Assembly (NCBI GenBank): GCA_963575745.1
Contig: CAUYUJ010015834.1
Coordinates: 195,001 to 259,000, forward strand
Direction: 5' to 3'
DNA: 64,000 bases
DNA from: Prorocentrum cordatum
Taxonomy: Eukaryota > Sar > Dinophyceae > Prorocentrales > Prorocentraceae
In this document: piece by piece, positions 22,111-33,180 of the stretch
Layout of the letters: each line of letters begins with the position of its first letter
Position numbering within the stretch: position 1 is the first letter of the stretch
The notes under the pieces: generated by a model
Databases searched by the model: none
Seen by the model: the letters and a program-made list of their open reading frames with translations, nothing else
What the model was told of the DNA's origin: nothing
Position numbers and translations under genes: made by a program

Positions 22111-22309
22111 GGGGTACGCTCTGGCCCGAATTTGAAGGAGAATGCAGCCGTGGCGACGAGGGCTCCCCGGAACGAGCAGCGGCGACCTCGAAAGGTTTAG
22201 AGCAAGCCGCCCAGTTTGTCGAATCGTAACTGGCCATTTTTCTGCATGGTCATATGGACGGATTGGAGCCGAAAGCGGCATTGGGAAAATAGTTCGACCC
22301 CCGCTGCGG

Positions 22310-22830
22310 CTACGGCTGGGGTTCCTATGGGTTCCTCAGGAGACTCAGGAACCTCTTTAGACTCCTGTGGTTCCTATGATTTCGTCTGAACCCTCCAGAT
22401 TGATACGGATTCCAAAGAATTCTTAGGATCCGGATTCCTCGGGATTCGGAACAGTCCTGAGGATCGGATTCCTGCTGCGAATCCCTGGTAATCCTTGAAG
22501 CGAATCCTAGGAATTCCTGGACACTCCTTGGAGTCCAAGGATTTCCTTGGGATTATTATGGTTCCGACGGATCTGTAGTAGTCCTGAAGACTCCCTTCGG
22601 ATTTCCGTCGGATTCCTGAGATTTTCTTAAGAGTTCCGATTGATTCCTACGGAGTCGTAGGATTCCTTATGGTTTCTACGGGTTCCTCGGGACCTCAGGA
22701 TCCCCTCGGGATCCCCTAGAGATCCCACATGATTCGCAGGACTCCTCAGGATACGATGCCCAGAAACCCATGGGAATTATGGGGACTAGCCGGATTCCGA
22801 ATGATTCCTGGGGACAGATGGGAACAAAGC
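22310..22830. repeat. degenerate GGATTCCT minisatellite
   Basis: Over 500 bp of short, highly degenerate words (GGATTCC, GGTTCCT, TCCTCGGGA, CCTTAGGA-like) with no fixed period. Confidence 0.65.
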
Positions 22831-22883
22831 CATTTGGGTTTGCACTGCCAGCTCTATACAACAAATGCTCGAACATCCTCCCG

Positions 22884-23480
22884 CGTGCAGGGTCGCCCAT
22901 GGCAAATTATCCGCTGGGAGCAACAACCACCTAGCAAGATCCCGCACGGCGAACAATAGTGCGCAATTCAGTACACGCGCGGCAACAACTGAACGAGCAC
23001 ATCACAATAGAAGCGAGCTCGTACTGCGCACGATTACCTGCACGATTCCCACGCGAAGACGACGATCAAGACAAAGACACAACGACAAAAGCGACGAAGG
23101 CGACGAGATGTAGACTTATTGGTCCTTCTGTTTGCAAACAAACTCAAAGTTCCTCTGTCGCACAGGCTAGCCCAGCAAGCACTATCCGATGGGACCAGGA
23201 AATCGCCCAGCAATCTCCAGCACTGGAAACAATAGTGCGCAAATAATTGCGCGCGCGGCATAAATATGGCGATGTATTACTGCGCACGCCACGTGCGCGA
23301 ATCCCATACGAAGACGGCGACGACGACAATCGCGACGACGGCGATGACAAACACAACGCCGACGCCATTGGAGATGTAGCGAATTGAAAATTATTCCTTC
23401 CACACAGAAGGTCAACCATCCTATTTCGTGCAGGGCAGCCCAGGAGGCACTACCCGCTGGGAGAAACAACTGCCCACCAC
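22884..23480. repeat. about 270-bp tandem repeat (2.2 units)
   Basis: Units start near 22,884, 23,159 and 23,427, each with a CG(T/C)(G/A)CAGG(G/C) start, then GGCAAATTATCCGCTGGGAG-like text and AATAGTGCGCAA, ending in a GACGACGA-rich part before GAGATGTAG. Confidence 0.75.
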
Positions 23481-23667
23481 CAACTGGCAAGCGAGTAACT
23501 GGCTGACGCAAGTGGACGCGTGCAGAGGAAAGGCATATGCTGTACATGTTGGTAGGGTGCGCACACATGGGATAAGAACTGTATGTGTTAGCGGGATAGG
23601 TGCATAGTTCGCGCGCCTCCACATAATTCACCGTTCCCACCGTTCAGATGTGTGCTTGTACATACGG

Positions 23668-23695
23668 AAATGTATGTATGTATGTATGTATGTAA
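23668..23695. repeat. (GTAT)n microsatellite
   Basis: About six GTAT units. Confidence 0.9.
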
Positions 23696-23759
23696 GGATC
23701 CCTCCCTCGGATAATCCCAAGGCGACCCCTGGGAACCCTCAAGGGATTCCTTGGGAATC

Positions 23760-24075
23760 TCAAGGGCAAGGAGGGCGAGAGGGGCGAGGAGGGGAGCACG
23801 AGGAGGGCGGAACAAAAAAACAAAAAGGAGGGCGAGGAGGGGAGCACGAGGAGGGAAAACGAGGGGGAAGGCGAAGAAGGGAAGGACGAGGATAGGGAAG
23901 ACGAAGGGAGGGTGAGGACGGGAGCACGAGGGCGAGGAGGGAGAGCGAGGAGGGCGAGAAGTGAAAAGACAAGAAGAGGGGGGGTGAGATTGAGGGCGAG
24001 GAAGAGAGCACGACGAGGAGGGCGAAGGGGGGAGAGCGAGCAGAAGGCCGAGGAAGGGTCGGGAGGAGGAGGAGG
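23760..24075. repeat. GAGGGCGAGGAGG purine minisatellite
   Basis: Degenerate repeats of GGCGAGGAGGGGAGCACGAG on the plus strand. Open frames are Arg/Glu/Gly-rich artefacts. Confidence 0.75.
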
Positions 24076-24079
24076 ACGA

Positions 24080-24829
24080 ATTGTATTGCCCGCCGAGGGC
24101 AGGGGGGGCCCATCATTGAAGACCTGATGCGTTTATCGGCACCTTTCCCTCCCGTGACACCCTGGATCCTGGATCCTCGACGGATGTTGTTGATTCACGT
24201 GCGTTCGCTGGCGGCTCTGCTGAACCGATCAGGCTCGAGGTCCAGAAGGCAACGGTCCACGCGAGAGGAGAAGAAGAGAGAGGGTGGACCTGGAAATCCC
24301 GGCGCTGCTGCGCGCCACTGGCGCGTTGCTGTGCCGCCTCCCACACACGTCGACAAAAAGTGCTGCGTCGCACTGTTGTCGTGCTGGATACTCTAAGACA
24401 GTAAACCCTCGCAGTTAGCGCTCCGCGAGGTGCGATGCTCTTCGCGCGTTCGCGCCCCCACCCCCGAGAACAGGATGAGGGACCCGCGCCCCGTTATGAA
24501 ATCTCCCAAACCGCGAAACGACGCGACAAATTTCGCATCCTCGTGGTGGCCCTCGGCGGGACTCGAAAAAATTCAGCGATCGATGCGGGATCCTCGACCG
24601 CTACGCCAACGGGGCCCCGGAACCGTGGACGTCCGCGGGGGCGGGCGTGGGGACCGCGCGCGGACAACTGGCCGCGGCACCGCGGGGCCTGCGCGGCCGT
24701 CCGTCGCGTGTTGGTACCGCCCGCTGAAGCCAGTCTGGGATTGTCCCCTGTTGCCTGGCGGCGTCGGCGTCGCCGCCGTGGCCGTCGCGTTGAGCAGCGC
24801 AGAAGGGGGAGGGAGGAAGAAGAGGAGGA
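24080..24829. other. unclassified sequence
   Basis: About 750 bp of mixed GC-rich sequence. Two overlapping frames are open, but neither shows a domain. Confidence 0.3.
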
Positions 24830-24964
24830 GAAGGAGGATGACGAGGATGAGGGTAATGATTGTGAGGATGATAATGATGATGTTGACGACGACGACGATG
24901 ATGATCATGATGACGATGATGATAACTATGGTGATGATGGTGATGATGATGATGATGATGATGC

Positions 24965-25010
<46 letters not shown>
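24830..25010. repeat. (GAT)n triplet array
   Basis: GATGAT triplets with GAC interruptions, the purest run at about 24,965-25,010. Confidence 0.9.
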
Positions 25011-25012
<2 letters not shown>

Positions 25013-25274
25013 CCCCGACGATTGCAACCGCCGCCGATGATGCTATTTGCGGAAAAGGTGCAGCGCAGCCCGTGCCGCCTGGATGGCGGCACCGCCTCTG
25101 GCCGCTGTTTCGCGGCGCGGCCTACCGCGCATTTCGCTGTCGATTCGGGCCCATGAGGGCAAACGGAAGGCCCCGCCGTGCTCTGCACCACTCCGAAAAA
25201 TGGGCAATGCCAGCGGCGTCGTTGCAAAGCGGGCCAGGCCACCGCTCGCGCACAGGACCCGGGGAAAAGGTGTT

Positions 25275-25725
25275 GGGTGGACCCGTGATGTTGATAATGA
25301 TGTTGATGTTGATTACGATGGTGGTGTTGATGATGTTGAAGTCGTTGGTGATGATGATGATGATGCTGATGATGATGATGTTGATATTGATTATGGTGAT
25401 GTCGTAAGTGATGATGATGGTGCAAATAGTGACATCGACCACGATGACGATGCTGCCAATGCCGGTGGTGCCCATGCCAAAAATACGGATGACGATGATG
25501 ATGATGTTGATGTTGGTCATGGCGATGATGATGGTAATGGTGATGGTGGCGATGGCAATGATGTTGATGCCGGCTATGGTGATGATGCTGATGACGGTGA
25601 TAATTGCGTTGATGTTGATCATGATGGAGATGAAAAGAATGGTGACGATGATGTTGATGTCGGCGATGATGATGACGACGGTGATGATGTTGATGCTGGT
25701 GCAGCTGATGATGATGTTAATGTTT
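25275..25725. repeat. (GATGTT/GATGAT)n array
   Basis: Degenerate GAT/GTT triplets. One frame is a long acidic poly-Asp reading, regarded as an artefact. Confidence 0.85.
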
Positions 25726-25744
25726 GAAAGAGCGTGTTCTACCG

Positions 25745-25910
25745 CTGCTGGCGGAAAACCGGGGGGGGTCACTACCGGTTCGAACCCCTCCCCCCCCCCC
25801 CCCCCCCCGTCCGTGAAAACGGGGGGTCACTGCCGGTTCGAACCCTCCCCCCCCCCCCCGTTCATCATGAAAAGGGGGGGGGGTCACTACCGGTTCGAAC
25901 CCCCCCCCCC
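25745..25910 (+). repeat. GGTTCGAAC module, three forward copies
   Basis: Three copies of GTCACTACCGGTTCGAAC (one reads CACTGCC), each between a GAAAACGGGGGG-like start and a C8-C16 run. Two inverted copies lie at about 26,746-26,785 and 26,832-26,865. GGTTCGAAC resembles a tRNA B-box, but there is no matching A-box or cloverleaf. Confidence 0.8.
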
Positions 25911-25924
25911 CTCCCCTCGAAAAC

Positions 25925-26665
25925 CGAGTGGGGGTGCGGACAGTGGTGGGGACGGTGTTGGTGGGGACAGTGGTGAGGGGACAGCGGGACAGTGGTGGGG
26001 ACAGTGGGGGGACAGTGGGACAGTGGTGGGGACGGTAGTGGTGGGGACAGTGGTGAGGGGATAGCGGGACAGTGGTGGGGACAGTGGTGGGGACAGCGGT
26101 GGGGACGGTAGTGGTGGGGACGGTAGTGGTGGGGACGGTAGTGGTGGGGACAGTGGTGGGGACAATGGTGGGAACAGGGGGGGACAGTGGACAGTGGTGG
26201 TGACGGTGGTGGTGGGGACAGCGGTGTGGGGACAATGGGAATGAGGTGGAAACAGTGGGACAGTGGAGGGTACAATGGTGGTGGGGACAGTGGTGAAGGC
26301 GGTGGCGAGGACGGCGGTTGGACAATGGGACAGAGGTACAGTGGGGACAGTGGTGGGGACAGTGGGGACAGTGGTGGGAACAGTGGGACAGCTCAGTGGG
26401 ACAGCGGAGGAGTCAGTGGGACAGTGGGGACACTAGGGATAGTCGGGCAGTGGTTGGGGCCGCGGAGACAATGGGGAGAGTGGAACCGTGGTGGGAACAG
26501 TTCTGGGGACAGCGGGGACAGTGCGACAGTGGTGGGGCCACTGGTGGGGACAGTAGGGGCGGTGGTGGAACCAGTGGGGACAGCGGTGGTGAGGACAGTA
26601 GTGCTGGGAACACCAGTGGGGGATGTGATGCGGACGGTGGTGGGGACCGGGAGTCGTTTGCTGGC
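25925..26665. repeat. GGGGACAGTGGTG minisatellite
   Basis: Tandem, degenerate GGGGACAGTGGT/GGGACAGTGG units over about 740 bp. The plus strand is dense in GGG and GGGG runs and so has G-quadruplex potential. Confidence 0.9.
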
Positions 26666-26667
26666 GG

Positions 26668-26673
26668 TGAGTA

Positions 26674-26747
<74 letters not shown>

Positions 26748-26863
26748 TCGAACCGGTAGTGACCCGCCCCCGTTTTCCGATCCGGAGGGGGGGGGGGGGG
26801 GGGGGAGGTGGGGTAGGGGTGGAGAGGGATCGAACCGGTAGTGACCCCCCTCGGTTTTCGAGA

Positions 26864-26940
<77 letters not shown>

Positions 26941-27130
26941 GGGGGGGGGGGGGGGGGGGGGGGGGAGAGGGGTTTAGGGGTTAGGGAGGGTGGGGGGGAT
27001 TGCCGGAGGGAGGGTGAGGGGGGGGGGGGAAGGGGTTCTGCAGGGTGAGAGGTAGAGGGGGGGGGGGATTATTCCGCCGGAGAGGGGGGGGGGGGGAGGG
27101 GTGAGGGGGGGAGACCCCCGGGTTTCCAAC
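26668..27130. repeat. poly-G tracts with two inverted GGTTCGAAC modules
   Basis: G homopolymers of roughly 75 bp (26,670-26,745) and roughly 95 bp with few interruptions (26,868-26,965), then G-rich sequence. Inverted modules (TTCGAACCGGTAGTGAC) sit at about 26,748 and 26,833. Homopolymer lengths in an assembly are unreliable. Confidence 0.85.
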
Positions 27131-27162
27131 GGAAGGAAAAGTGGTTGGCAATTTTCCAACAG

Positions 27163-27241
27163 TATAAAGCGGGGAGCGGTGGATCACCGGGAGCATCTCT
27201 CCTCAAGGCGCACGCTCTCCACAACTCTCGTCATCAATAAA
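27163..27241 (+). promoter_or_regulatory. TATAAA...AATAAA pair, possible LTR-like remnant
   Basis: TATAAA at 27,163-27,168 is followed about 70 bp later by AATAAA at 27,236-27,241, with non-repetitive sequence between. The spacing resembles a compact retroelement promoter and R region, but no partner LTR was found. Confidence 0.2.
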
Positions 27242-27614
27242 ATACATGTTTAGAAACAAAAATCGGATCGTTAGGGGTCCTTTGAGGAGTGTTTCTCACA
27301 AGTGTCCTATGGGTAGGACTAAAAAAAAACACTTTTTGCCCCCAAGCGCCTTGCCGAGAAGAGACCTCACAATCTAGCGAGAACCAGGGCGTCAAAGAAA
27401 AGGTGCACCCCAGACTCGCGCGCTATGTTCGACCCCCTTGGGGGGGGGCCTTCTGGGCCTCGAGAGGGGTGCTCTGGAGGCCGTCTGGGCCTCCCTTGGA
27501 AGCGCTGGGCAGCCAGGGATACGTTACCTGAGATCCGACTGTGCGAAAAAATGCGACCTCGCGAGAGTCTGGACTGGAGACCGAGACCCCATCTTTCTGT
27601 GGCATGCTTCGAGC

Positions 27615-27617
<3 letters not shown>

Positions 27618-27653
<36 letters not shown>

Positions 27654-27700
27654 TATATATTACTATACTACTATACTAATACATATATATATATATACAC

Positions 27701-27743
<43 letters not shown>

Positions 27744-27745
27744 AC
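27618..27745. repeat. (TA)n microsatellites
   Basis: Two TATA runs (27,618-27,660 and 27,680-27,740) with short interruptions. Confidence 0.9.
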
Positions 27746-27949
27746 TGCATGGGCGCTTCGCCCCGCCATGCACATTGGTCCTTGAAGCTTGGTATGCAGT
27801 CGGAACGGCAGGAAGGTCAAGCCGACAATTTAGCGATAATTTGTTGGTTGCCTTTTCTGACATCGCTGTTATAATCATGTGATTCGTTACCTTTCTTCCA
27901 TGTTTCTGTTTCCTCTTTCTTGCCATATCCTGTGTATTCTCCCCATCCT

Positions 27950-28610
27950 CCTCAGCTCTTTTTGCGGAGGCTCCTCCTTGGAGAGCCTCTGGGGGCCCGA
28001 CAACAGTTTTTCAGGCTTTCTTAAGGCCTCCTGGAGGCCTCCTGGGCGTCTTCTAGGGGCCTCTGGGGGCTTCCTCGGGCCACCCTGTCTCAAACCGCGG
28101 TTTCCCTGAACGACCGGGTCACGATTTGGAATACTTCGGAGGGTGTCTTGCGGCCATCCTGGGCCGTCATGCGGCTCTCTTAGGCCATCTTGGAACCCTG
28201 TTGTGCTTCTTGGGGCTCTCTTGGACTGCCTGGAAGCCCTTTCAGATTGGTGTGGGGCGATTTTCGAGCCTCCCAGGCGGCTTCGGACGCCCAGAAGACC
28301 GCCGTCTTGGAGCGTCGGGAAGCTGAAAAGAGAAGAACCCCCAAATTCATCAAAAGCCAATTGAAAATCAATGAGTTTTGCCTCTTGGGGCCTTCTTGGG
28401 AGTGGTCTTGGAGGCCTCTTGGGACGTTTTGGAGCGATCTTTGAAAGTATAACGGCTCCTTTTGGGTCGTCGTGGACCGTCTTGGGTCTCTCTGGGGTCG
28501 TTTCGGGAGCGCGCCGGAACGCCTGGAGCCCTCTGGGGCCGTATTCGGGCTCTCGTGGGGTTCTCCTGGGTCGTCTGGAGGGTTGCCAGAGAGGCCCAGG
28601 GTGGGCCAAA
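27950..28610 (-). repeat. AAGACGGCC-family minisatellite, inverted copy
   Basis: Reverse-complement words (GGCCGTCTTGG, GGGGCCTCTTGG) and an inverted form of the A/T-rich insert at about 28,310-28,375 (AAAATCAATGAG) match the 4.4-5.2 kb family. Confidence 0.7.
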
Positions 28611-28696
28611 CTCGTAAGGGGGGGGTTGTGGGCTTTTTCCGGCGTCCCCAGCCCTGTGTGTATATATATATATATATATATGTATGTATCGGAGGT

Positions 28697-28850
28697 TGGG
28701 GGGTGAGATCGCAGTGGAACAGAGACCCCCCAACCGGAACCTCGTTTCGTTTGGTTCGTGTCGTGCGTGCGGGCGAGGAGAAGCTGCGTGGGCGCGCGAG
28801 AGGAATGAACCCGCCGTTGCAAGGGCGAAGTCAAGACAAATGATTCTCCC
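28697..28850 (+). repeat. inverted repeat arm A
   Basis: Matches the reverse complement of 29,972-30,126 over about 150 bp, including GGGGGTGAGATCGCA, TTTCGTTTGGTTCGTGTCGT and CTGCGTGGGCGCGCGAGAGG. A short tail (GAAGTCAAGACAAATGAT) is repeated at about 28,930 and, inverted, near 29,875. Confidence 0.75.
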
Positions 28851-29971
28851 CCGCCCGCCCGCCCGTCCGGCGGTGTCTCGCGGTGTCCCGCGGAGTCCCG
28901 TGGTGTCCCGTCGTGTCTGCCGTTGCTAGGATGAAGTCGAGACAAATGATCCTCTTCTCCCCCGCCCGCCCGCCCGTCCGTCCGTCCGTCCGGCGGTAGC
29001 TCGCGGTGTCCCGCGGTGTCCCGTGGTGTCCCGTGGTGTCCCGTGGTGTCCCGTGGTGTCCCGTTGAGTGAGATCTATAATGAGATCGGTAGTGAGATCG
29101 ATAGTGAGATCGATACCTTTCGGGTGATAAGGAGGTTGTGGGGGGGAGGGAGGGGGGAACCAACATCTGACTCAATCGATCTCACTATCGACCTCACTCA
29201 ACGGGACAACACGGGACACCACTGGACACCTCGGGACACCTCGGGACATTTGTCGATCTCATTGTCGATCTCACTGTCGATGTCACTCAACGGGACACCA
29301 CGGGCCACCACGGGACACCGCGGGACACCTCTCGATCTCATTATCGGTCTCACAATCGGTCTCACCATCGATTTCATTCAATGGGACACCACGGGACACA
29401 TCGAGACACCACATCGATCTCAATATCGATCTCACTATGGATCTCACTCAACGGGACACCACGGGACACCACGGGACACCACGGGACACCTGTCGATCTC
29501 ACTATCGATCTCACTTTTTGGGACACCACGGGACACCTCGGGGCACCACATCGATCTCACTATCGATCTCACTCAACGGGACACCACGGTACACCACGGG
29601 ACACCTCTCGATCTCACTATCGGTCTCATTATCGATTTTATTGTTTGGGACACCACGGGACACCTCGGGGCACCACATCGATCTCACTATCGATCTCACT
29701 ATTGATCTCACTCAGCGGGACACCACGGGACACCACAGGACACCACGGGACACCGCGGGACACCGCGGGACACCGCGAGCCACCGCCCGACGGACCACGG
29801 GACACCACGGGACACCACGGGACACCACGGGACACCGCGGGCCACCCCCGGACGGACGGACGGACGGGGGAGAATCATTTGTCTTGACTTCGCCCTAGCA
29901 ACGGCGGACACCACGGGACACCACGGGACACCACAGGACACCGCGGGCCACCGCCGGACGGACGGACGGAC
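28851..29971. repeat. CGGGACACC / GATCTCACTATC minisatellite
   Basis: Alternating blocks of GGGACACCACGGGACACC and GATCTCACTATCGATCTCAC words, with (CCGT)n near the arms. Orientation switches near 29,160, so the block is itself part of the inverted structure. Confidence 0.85.
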
Positions 29972-30126
29972 GGAGGAGGAACATTTGTTTTGCATTCGCC
30001 CTAGCCACGGCGAGCTCATTCCTCTCGCGCGCCCACGCAGCTTCGCCTCGCCCGCACAAACGACACGAACGAAACGAAATGATTTCCCGGTTGGGGTCCT
30101 CCGTTACATTGCGATCTCACCCCCCG
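29972..30126 (-). repeat. inverted repeat arm A'
   Basis: Reverse complement of arm A (28,697-28,850) with scattered mismatches. Confidence 0.75.
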
Positions 30127-30720
30127 AACGACTGAGATCGATGTGGTGCCCCGAGGTGTCCCGTTGTGTCCCGTGGTGTCCCAAAAAGTGAGATCGATAG
30201 TGAGATCGATAGTGTGATCGACAGGTGTCCCGTGGCGTCCCGTGGTGTCCCGTTGAGTGAGATCGATGGTGAGATCGATAGTGAGATCGATGTGGTGCCC
30301 CGAGGTGTCCCGTAGTGTCCCAAAAAGTGAGATCGATAGTGAAGATCGGTAGTGAGATCGACAGGTGTCCCGTGGTGTACCGTGGTGTCCCGTGGTGTCC
30401 CGTTCAGTGAGGTCGATAGTGAGATCGATGGTGTGATCTTTTGTTAGATCGATAGTGAGATCGATGTGGTGTCCCGAGGTGTTCTGTGGTGTCCCGTGTT
30501 GTCCCGTTGAGTGCGATCGATAGTGAGACCGATAGTGAGACCGAGAGGTGTCCCGCGGTGTCCCGTGGTGTCCCGTGGTGGCCCGTGGTGTCCCGTATTG
30601 TCCTGTTGAGTGAGATCGATATTGAGATCGATAGTGAGATCGACAAGTGTCCCGTGGTGTCCCGTGGTGTCCCGTTGAGTGAGATCGATAGTGTGATCGA
30701 TGGAGTCCCCTCTCCCCCCC
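30127..30720 (-). repeat. GGTGTCCCG / GATAGTGAGATC minisatellite, inverted
   Basis: Same words as the 28.85-29.97 kb block in opposite orientation. It ends in a box at 30,705-30,747 (ACAATCTCCTTATCACCCGA) that inversely matches 29,118-29,150. Confidence 0.85.
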
Positions 30721-31048
30721 CACAATCTCCTTATCACCCGAAGGGTGGTCGTTTAATTTCGTATATTTATATATATATATATATGTATACACATATCTGT
30801 GGATATATACATATATGTATATGATGGTCCTGGCATCCGAAACGAGAACGAGGCAAAATCGCCTCGCGTGAAGAGAGTGCAACGCAGTTCTTTCAGGGGC
30901 GAGTTCAGACAGCGACAGCTCAGAATCGGTCCCCAGACCTCTCCCAGAGGGTCCACACGCACCACCCCTCCAAGCTGCGTCCAGCCGAGGCGACCAGGGG
31001 CCCCCCCGAAGGCCAGCCGACGTTGTCTCAACTCGACCTCCGCTGGCG

Positions 31049-31336
31049 TTGGCAGCAGCCGACCGGAGGAGACCAGAGCCGCTGCAGCGGCAGCGCTCCA
31101 GCGGCTCCTTCGGCGCCGGCGCCGGGACCCTGCAGCGGCAGCACTCGGGCGGCTCTCTCGGGGGCGCGGGGCCGGTGCAGCGGCAGCACTCGCAGGGCTC
31201 CCTGGGCAGGGGGCCGAGCCCAGAGGTCTCGCCTCTGGCTGGGGGCTGCTGGACCGAGAAGCTGAAGCTGCTGAAGGGCAACGTCAACCGCAGGTTCAGG
31301 CCTCCCAAATGGTGTCCGAGCAGAGGAAGTTGAAGG
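31049..31336 (+). CDS. candidate exon with QRQHSGGSLG repeats
   Basis: An open frame with strongly GC-ending codons. Residues about 11-53 are three tandem copies of a 14-15-residue Gly/Ser unit of the type LQRQHSGGSLGGAG, with residues such as RQHS that could be phosphorylated. They are followed by a basic, non-repetitive stretch (TEKLKLLKGNVNRRF). The frame could begin after the AG at about 31,051 and could end at a CAG|GTTCAG donor near 31,288, so an internal exon is possible. No domain is recognised. Codon bias and ordered composition make it the best host-gene candidate in the window, but no neighbouring exon could be found. Confidence 0.3.
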
Positions 31337-31349
31337 ATGGCTGCGCGTC

Positions 31350-31645
31350 GCCGATGCATCGGCCATATGCGGCTCGATGTAGATCCCGTTTTTTGCTTCA
31401 CGTCGGCGTCGCCGGTGCATCGCCGACGTCGACGACCCATCGTTGACGCAGCGCAGATATATCGTAGGTGCGGCTCGATGTAGATCCTGTTGTGCTCCAC
31501 GTCGACGTCGCCGATGCATCGCCGACGTCGACGACCCATCGCCGACGCAGCGCAGATGTATCGTCGATGCGGCTCGATGTAGCTCCTGTTGTGCTCCACG
31601 TCGACGCAGCGCAGATGTAAATCGTCGATGCGGCGCGGTCCTTCG
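31350..31645. repeat. about 100-bp tandem repeat (3 units)
   Basis: Units marked by GCGGCTCGATGTAG at about 31,369, 31,470 and 31,569. Each has a CTCCACGTCGACGTCGCC stretch and a CATCGCCGACGTCGACGACC box. The third unit is shortened. Confidence 0.8.
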
Positions 31646-31649
31646 ACCC

Positions 31650-32410
31650 CATCTCTGTTCGGAGCCAATGTATTGGGGGTTGGCCTCCAGCAGGGGCGAC
31701 GTGGCGGCCGTGCGTCCGTCCGCGGAGGAGATCGAGGGAGAGCGCCACAAGCCTTGTGTCGGGCCTGTCCCTCTACAGGGGGGAACATTCAAACATAGCC
31801 AGCAAAAATTGACAGGGGACGATCTCTTGCATGTTGTTGAGCATGTTGGGCGCACTTTTAGACTATTTGTTGTTCTTCGCCCAGCATCCCCCCGTATGGG
31901 GGACCCGCCCGACCTAACGCAAGCCAAAAGCTGCCGGATCTCCGCGCAGACCCTCGGCTCATCGGCGTTTGTGGCCGCCCTGGCGGCGCCTCCGCCCCTG
32001 GTGCGCTGCGCGTGCCAGGGAGGGGGTCCCAGCGCCGAGCCAAGGCGACCGTGCGGAGCTCCGGGAAATGTTATGTTTACTCCAGGTCTCTCAAGAAGCG
32101 CGGGGGGGTGGGGATCGCGTGGGGGGGTAGGAAACCGCTGTCCTTCGTGGGGCGTGGGGAGGTTGGGGAGCGAGAGGGAGTGGGTTTGGGGCGCGTCGGG
32201 GGGCGGGCAAGGGGCGTCGGACAGGTTGGCACGGGGGGGTGCTTATTGAAGGATCTGGAGTAGCCAGTTTGCCCGTCGTCTTCTAGGAGAGCGCGGCCTT
32301 GGAGGCAGCCAGGCGCAACCTGGCGCGGAGGTGACGCCCGTGGCACGTGCTATGAGCAGTGTGGCGAGCGCGCGGGCATCGGGCTGGGGGCCGGGTCTGC
32401 GCCAGCATCA
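31650..32410. other. unclassified sequence
   Basis: Mixed GC-rich sequence, G-rich around 32,095-32,250. No gene or repeat recognised. Confidence 0.3.
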
Positions 32411-32617
32411 GGGGTGCCTTTGGGAGAGGGAAGGCTTAGAGAGAGATGCATCGACCCCCAATCGCCCATTGATCGCCGATGGAGGCCAGATAGCCCACCC
32501 CGCCCAGGAACGTCCGAATTCGCTATCGCGGGTGCTGGTCGCAGATCTATCGGCGATGTTTCGCCGATTCCATGACGATGTGTCTCCCTTGAGCCGGTCC
32601 CCCCCTGTCATCCCCCC
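32411..32617 (+). mobile_element. D1 MITE-like element, copy c (207 bp)
   Basis: Interior matches D1 in order: GATGCATCGACCCCCAATCG, the CATTGATCGCCGATGG box, GATAGCCCAC, GAATTCGCTAT and the CTATCGGCGATGTTTCGCCG palindrome. The ends (GGGGTGCC and the CCCCTGTCATCCCC region) are diverged inverted repeats. Confidence 0.6.
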
Positions 32618-32764
32618 TCACAGCGCGGCAAAGCAATGACCTGCCCGTCCTCTTTGAAAACAGGCGGGCCGTCCAGAGCGACCGGCGTGTTCCTTTGAGA
32701 CCATCTGGGGCTCAGAGGAGGGAGGGATGCATGGCGAATGAGGACGAGGGAGAGGAGTAGAGGA

Positions 32765-33180
32765 AGAGGAGGAGGAGGAGGAGGAGGAGGAGGAGGAGGA
32801 AGAGGAGGAGGAAAAAAGGAGGAACAAAAAGGAGGAGGAGGAGGAGGAGGAGGAGGAGGAGGAGGAGGAAGGGGAGGAGGAGCAGCAGGAAGAGGAGGAG
32901 GAGGAGGAGGGGAGATGAACGAGGGAGAAGGGGAGGAGGAAGGAGCAGCCGGATGAGGAGGATGAGGCAGAAGGGGTGTGGCGGACGAGGGGGATGAGAA
33001 GCGGCTGCGCTCCCGCCCGCTCCCCGCCGCTGCTGGCCGCTGTTCCACGCCCTCAGGGGAAGAGGGAGAGTAGTATTCATATTGAGTAATTGTGGAGGGA
33101 GGAGGAGGAGGAGGAGGAGGAGGAGGAGGAGGAGGAGGAGGAGGAGGAGGAGGAGGAGGAGGAGGAGGAGGAGGAGGAAG
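32765..33180. repeat. (GGA)n tracts
   Basis: Two GGA-triplet blocks (32,765-32,960 and about 33,090-33,178, the second nearly perfect) around a mixed spacer. They open Glu/Arg/Gly or Pro/Ser/Leu frames. Confidence 0.9.

Noticed and set aside
25770-26860. GGTTCGAAC modules as tRNA or Pol III genes
   Set aside because: Only a B-box-like word is present. No A-box, acceptor pairing or anticodon arm can be drawn beside the C and G homopolymers.
30016-31788. 590-codon minus-strand open frame
   Set aside because: Crosses unrelated minisatellites and unique DNA without any domain. It is open because the GGGACACC and GATCTCAC units lack stops.
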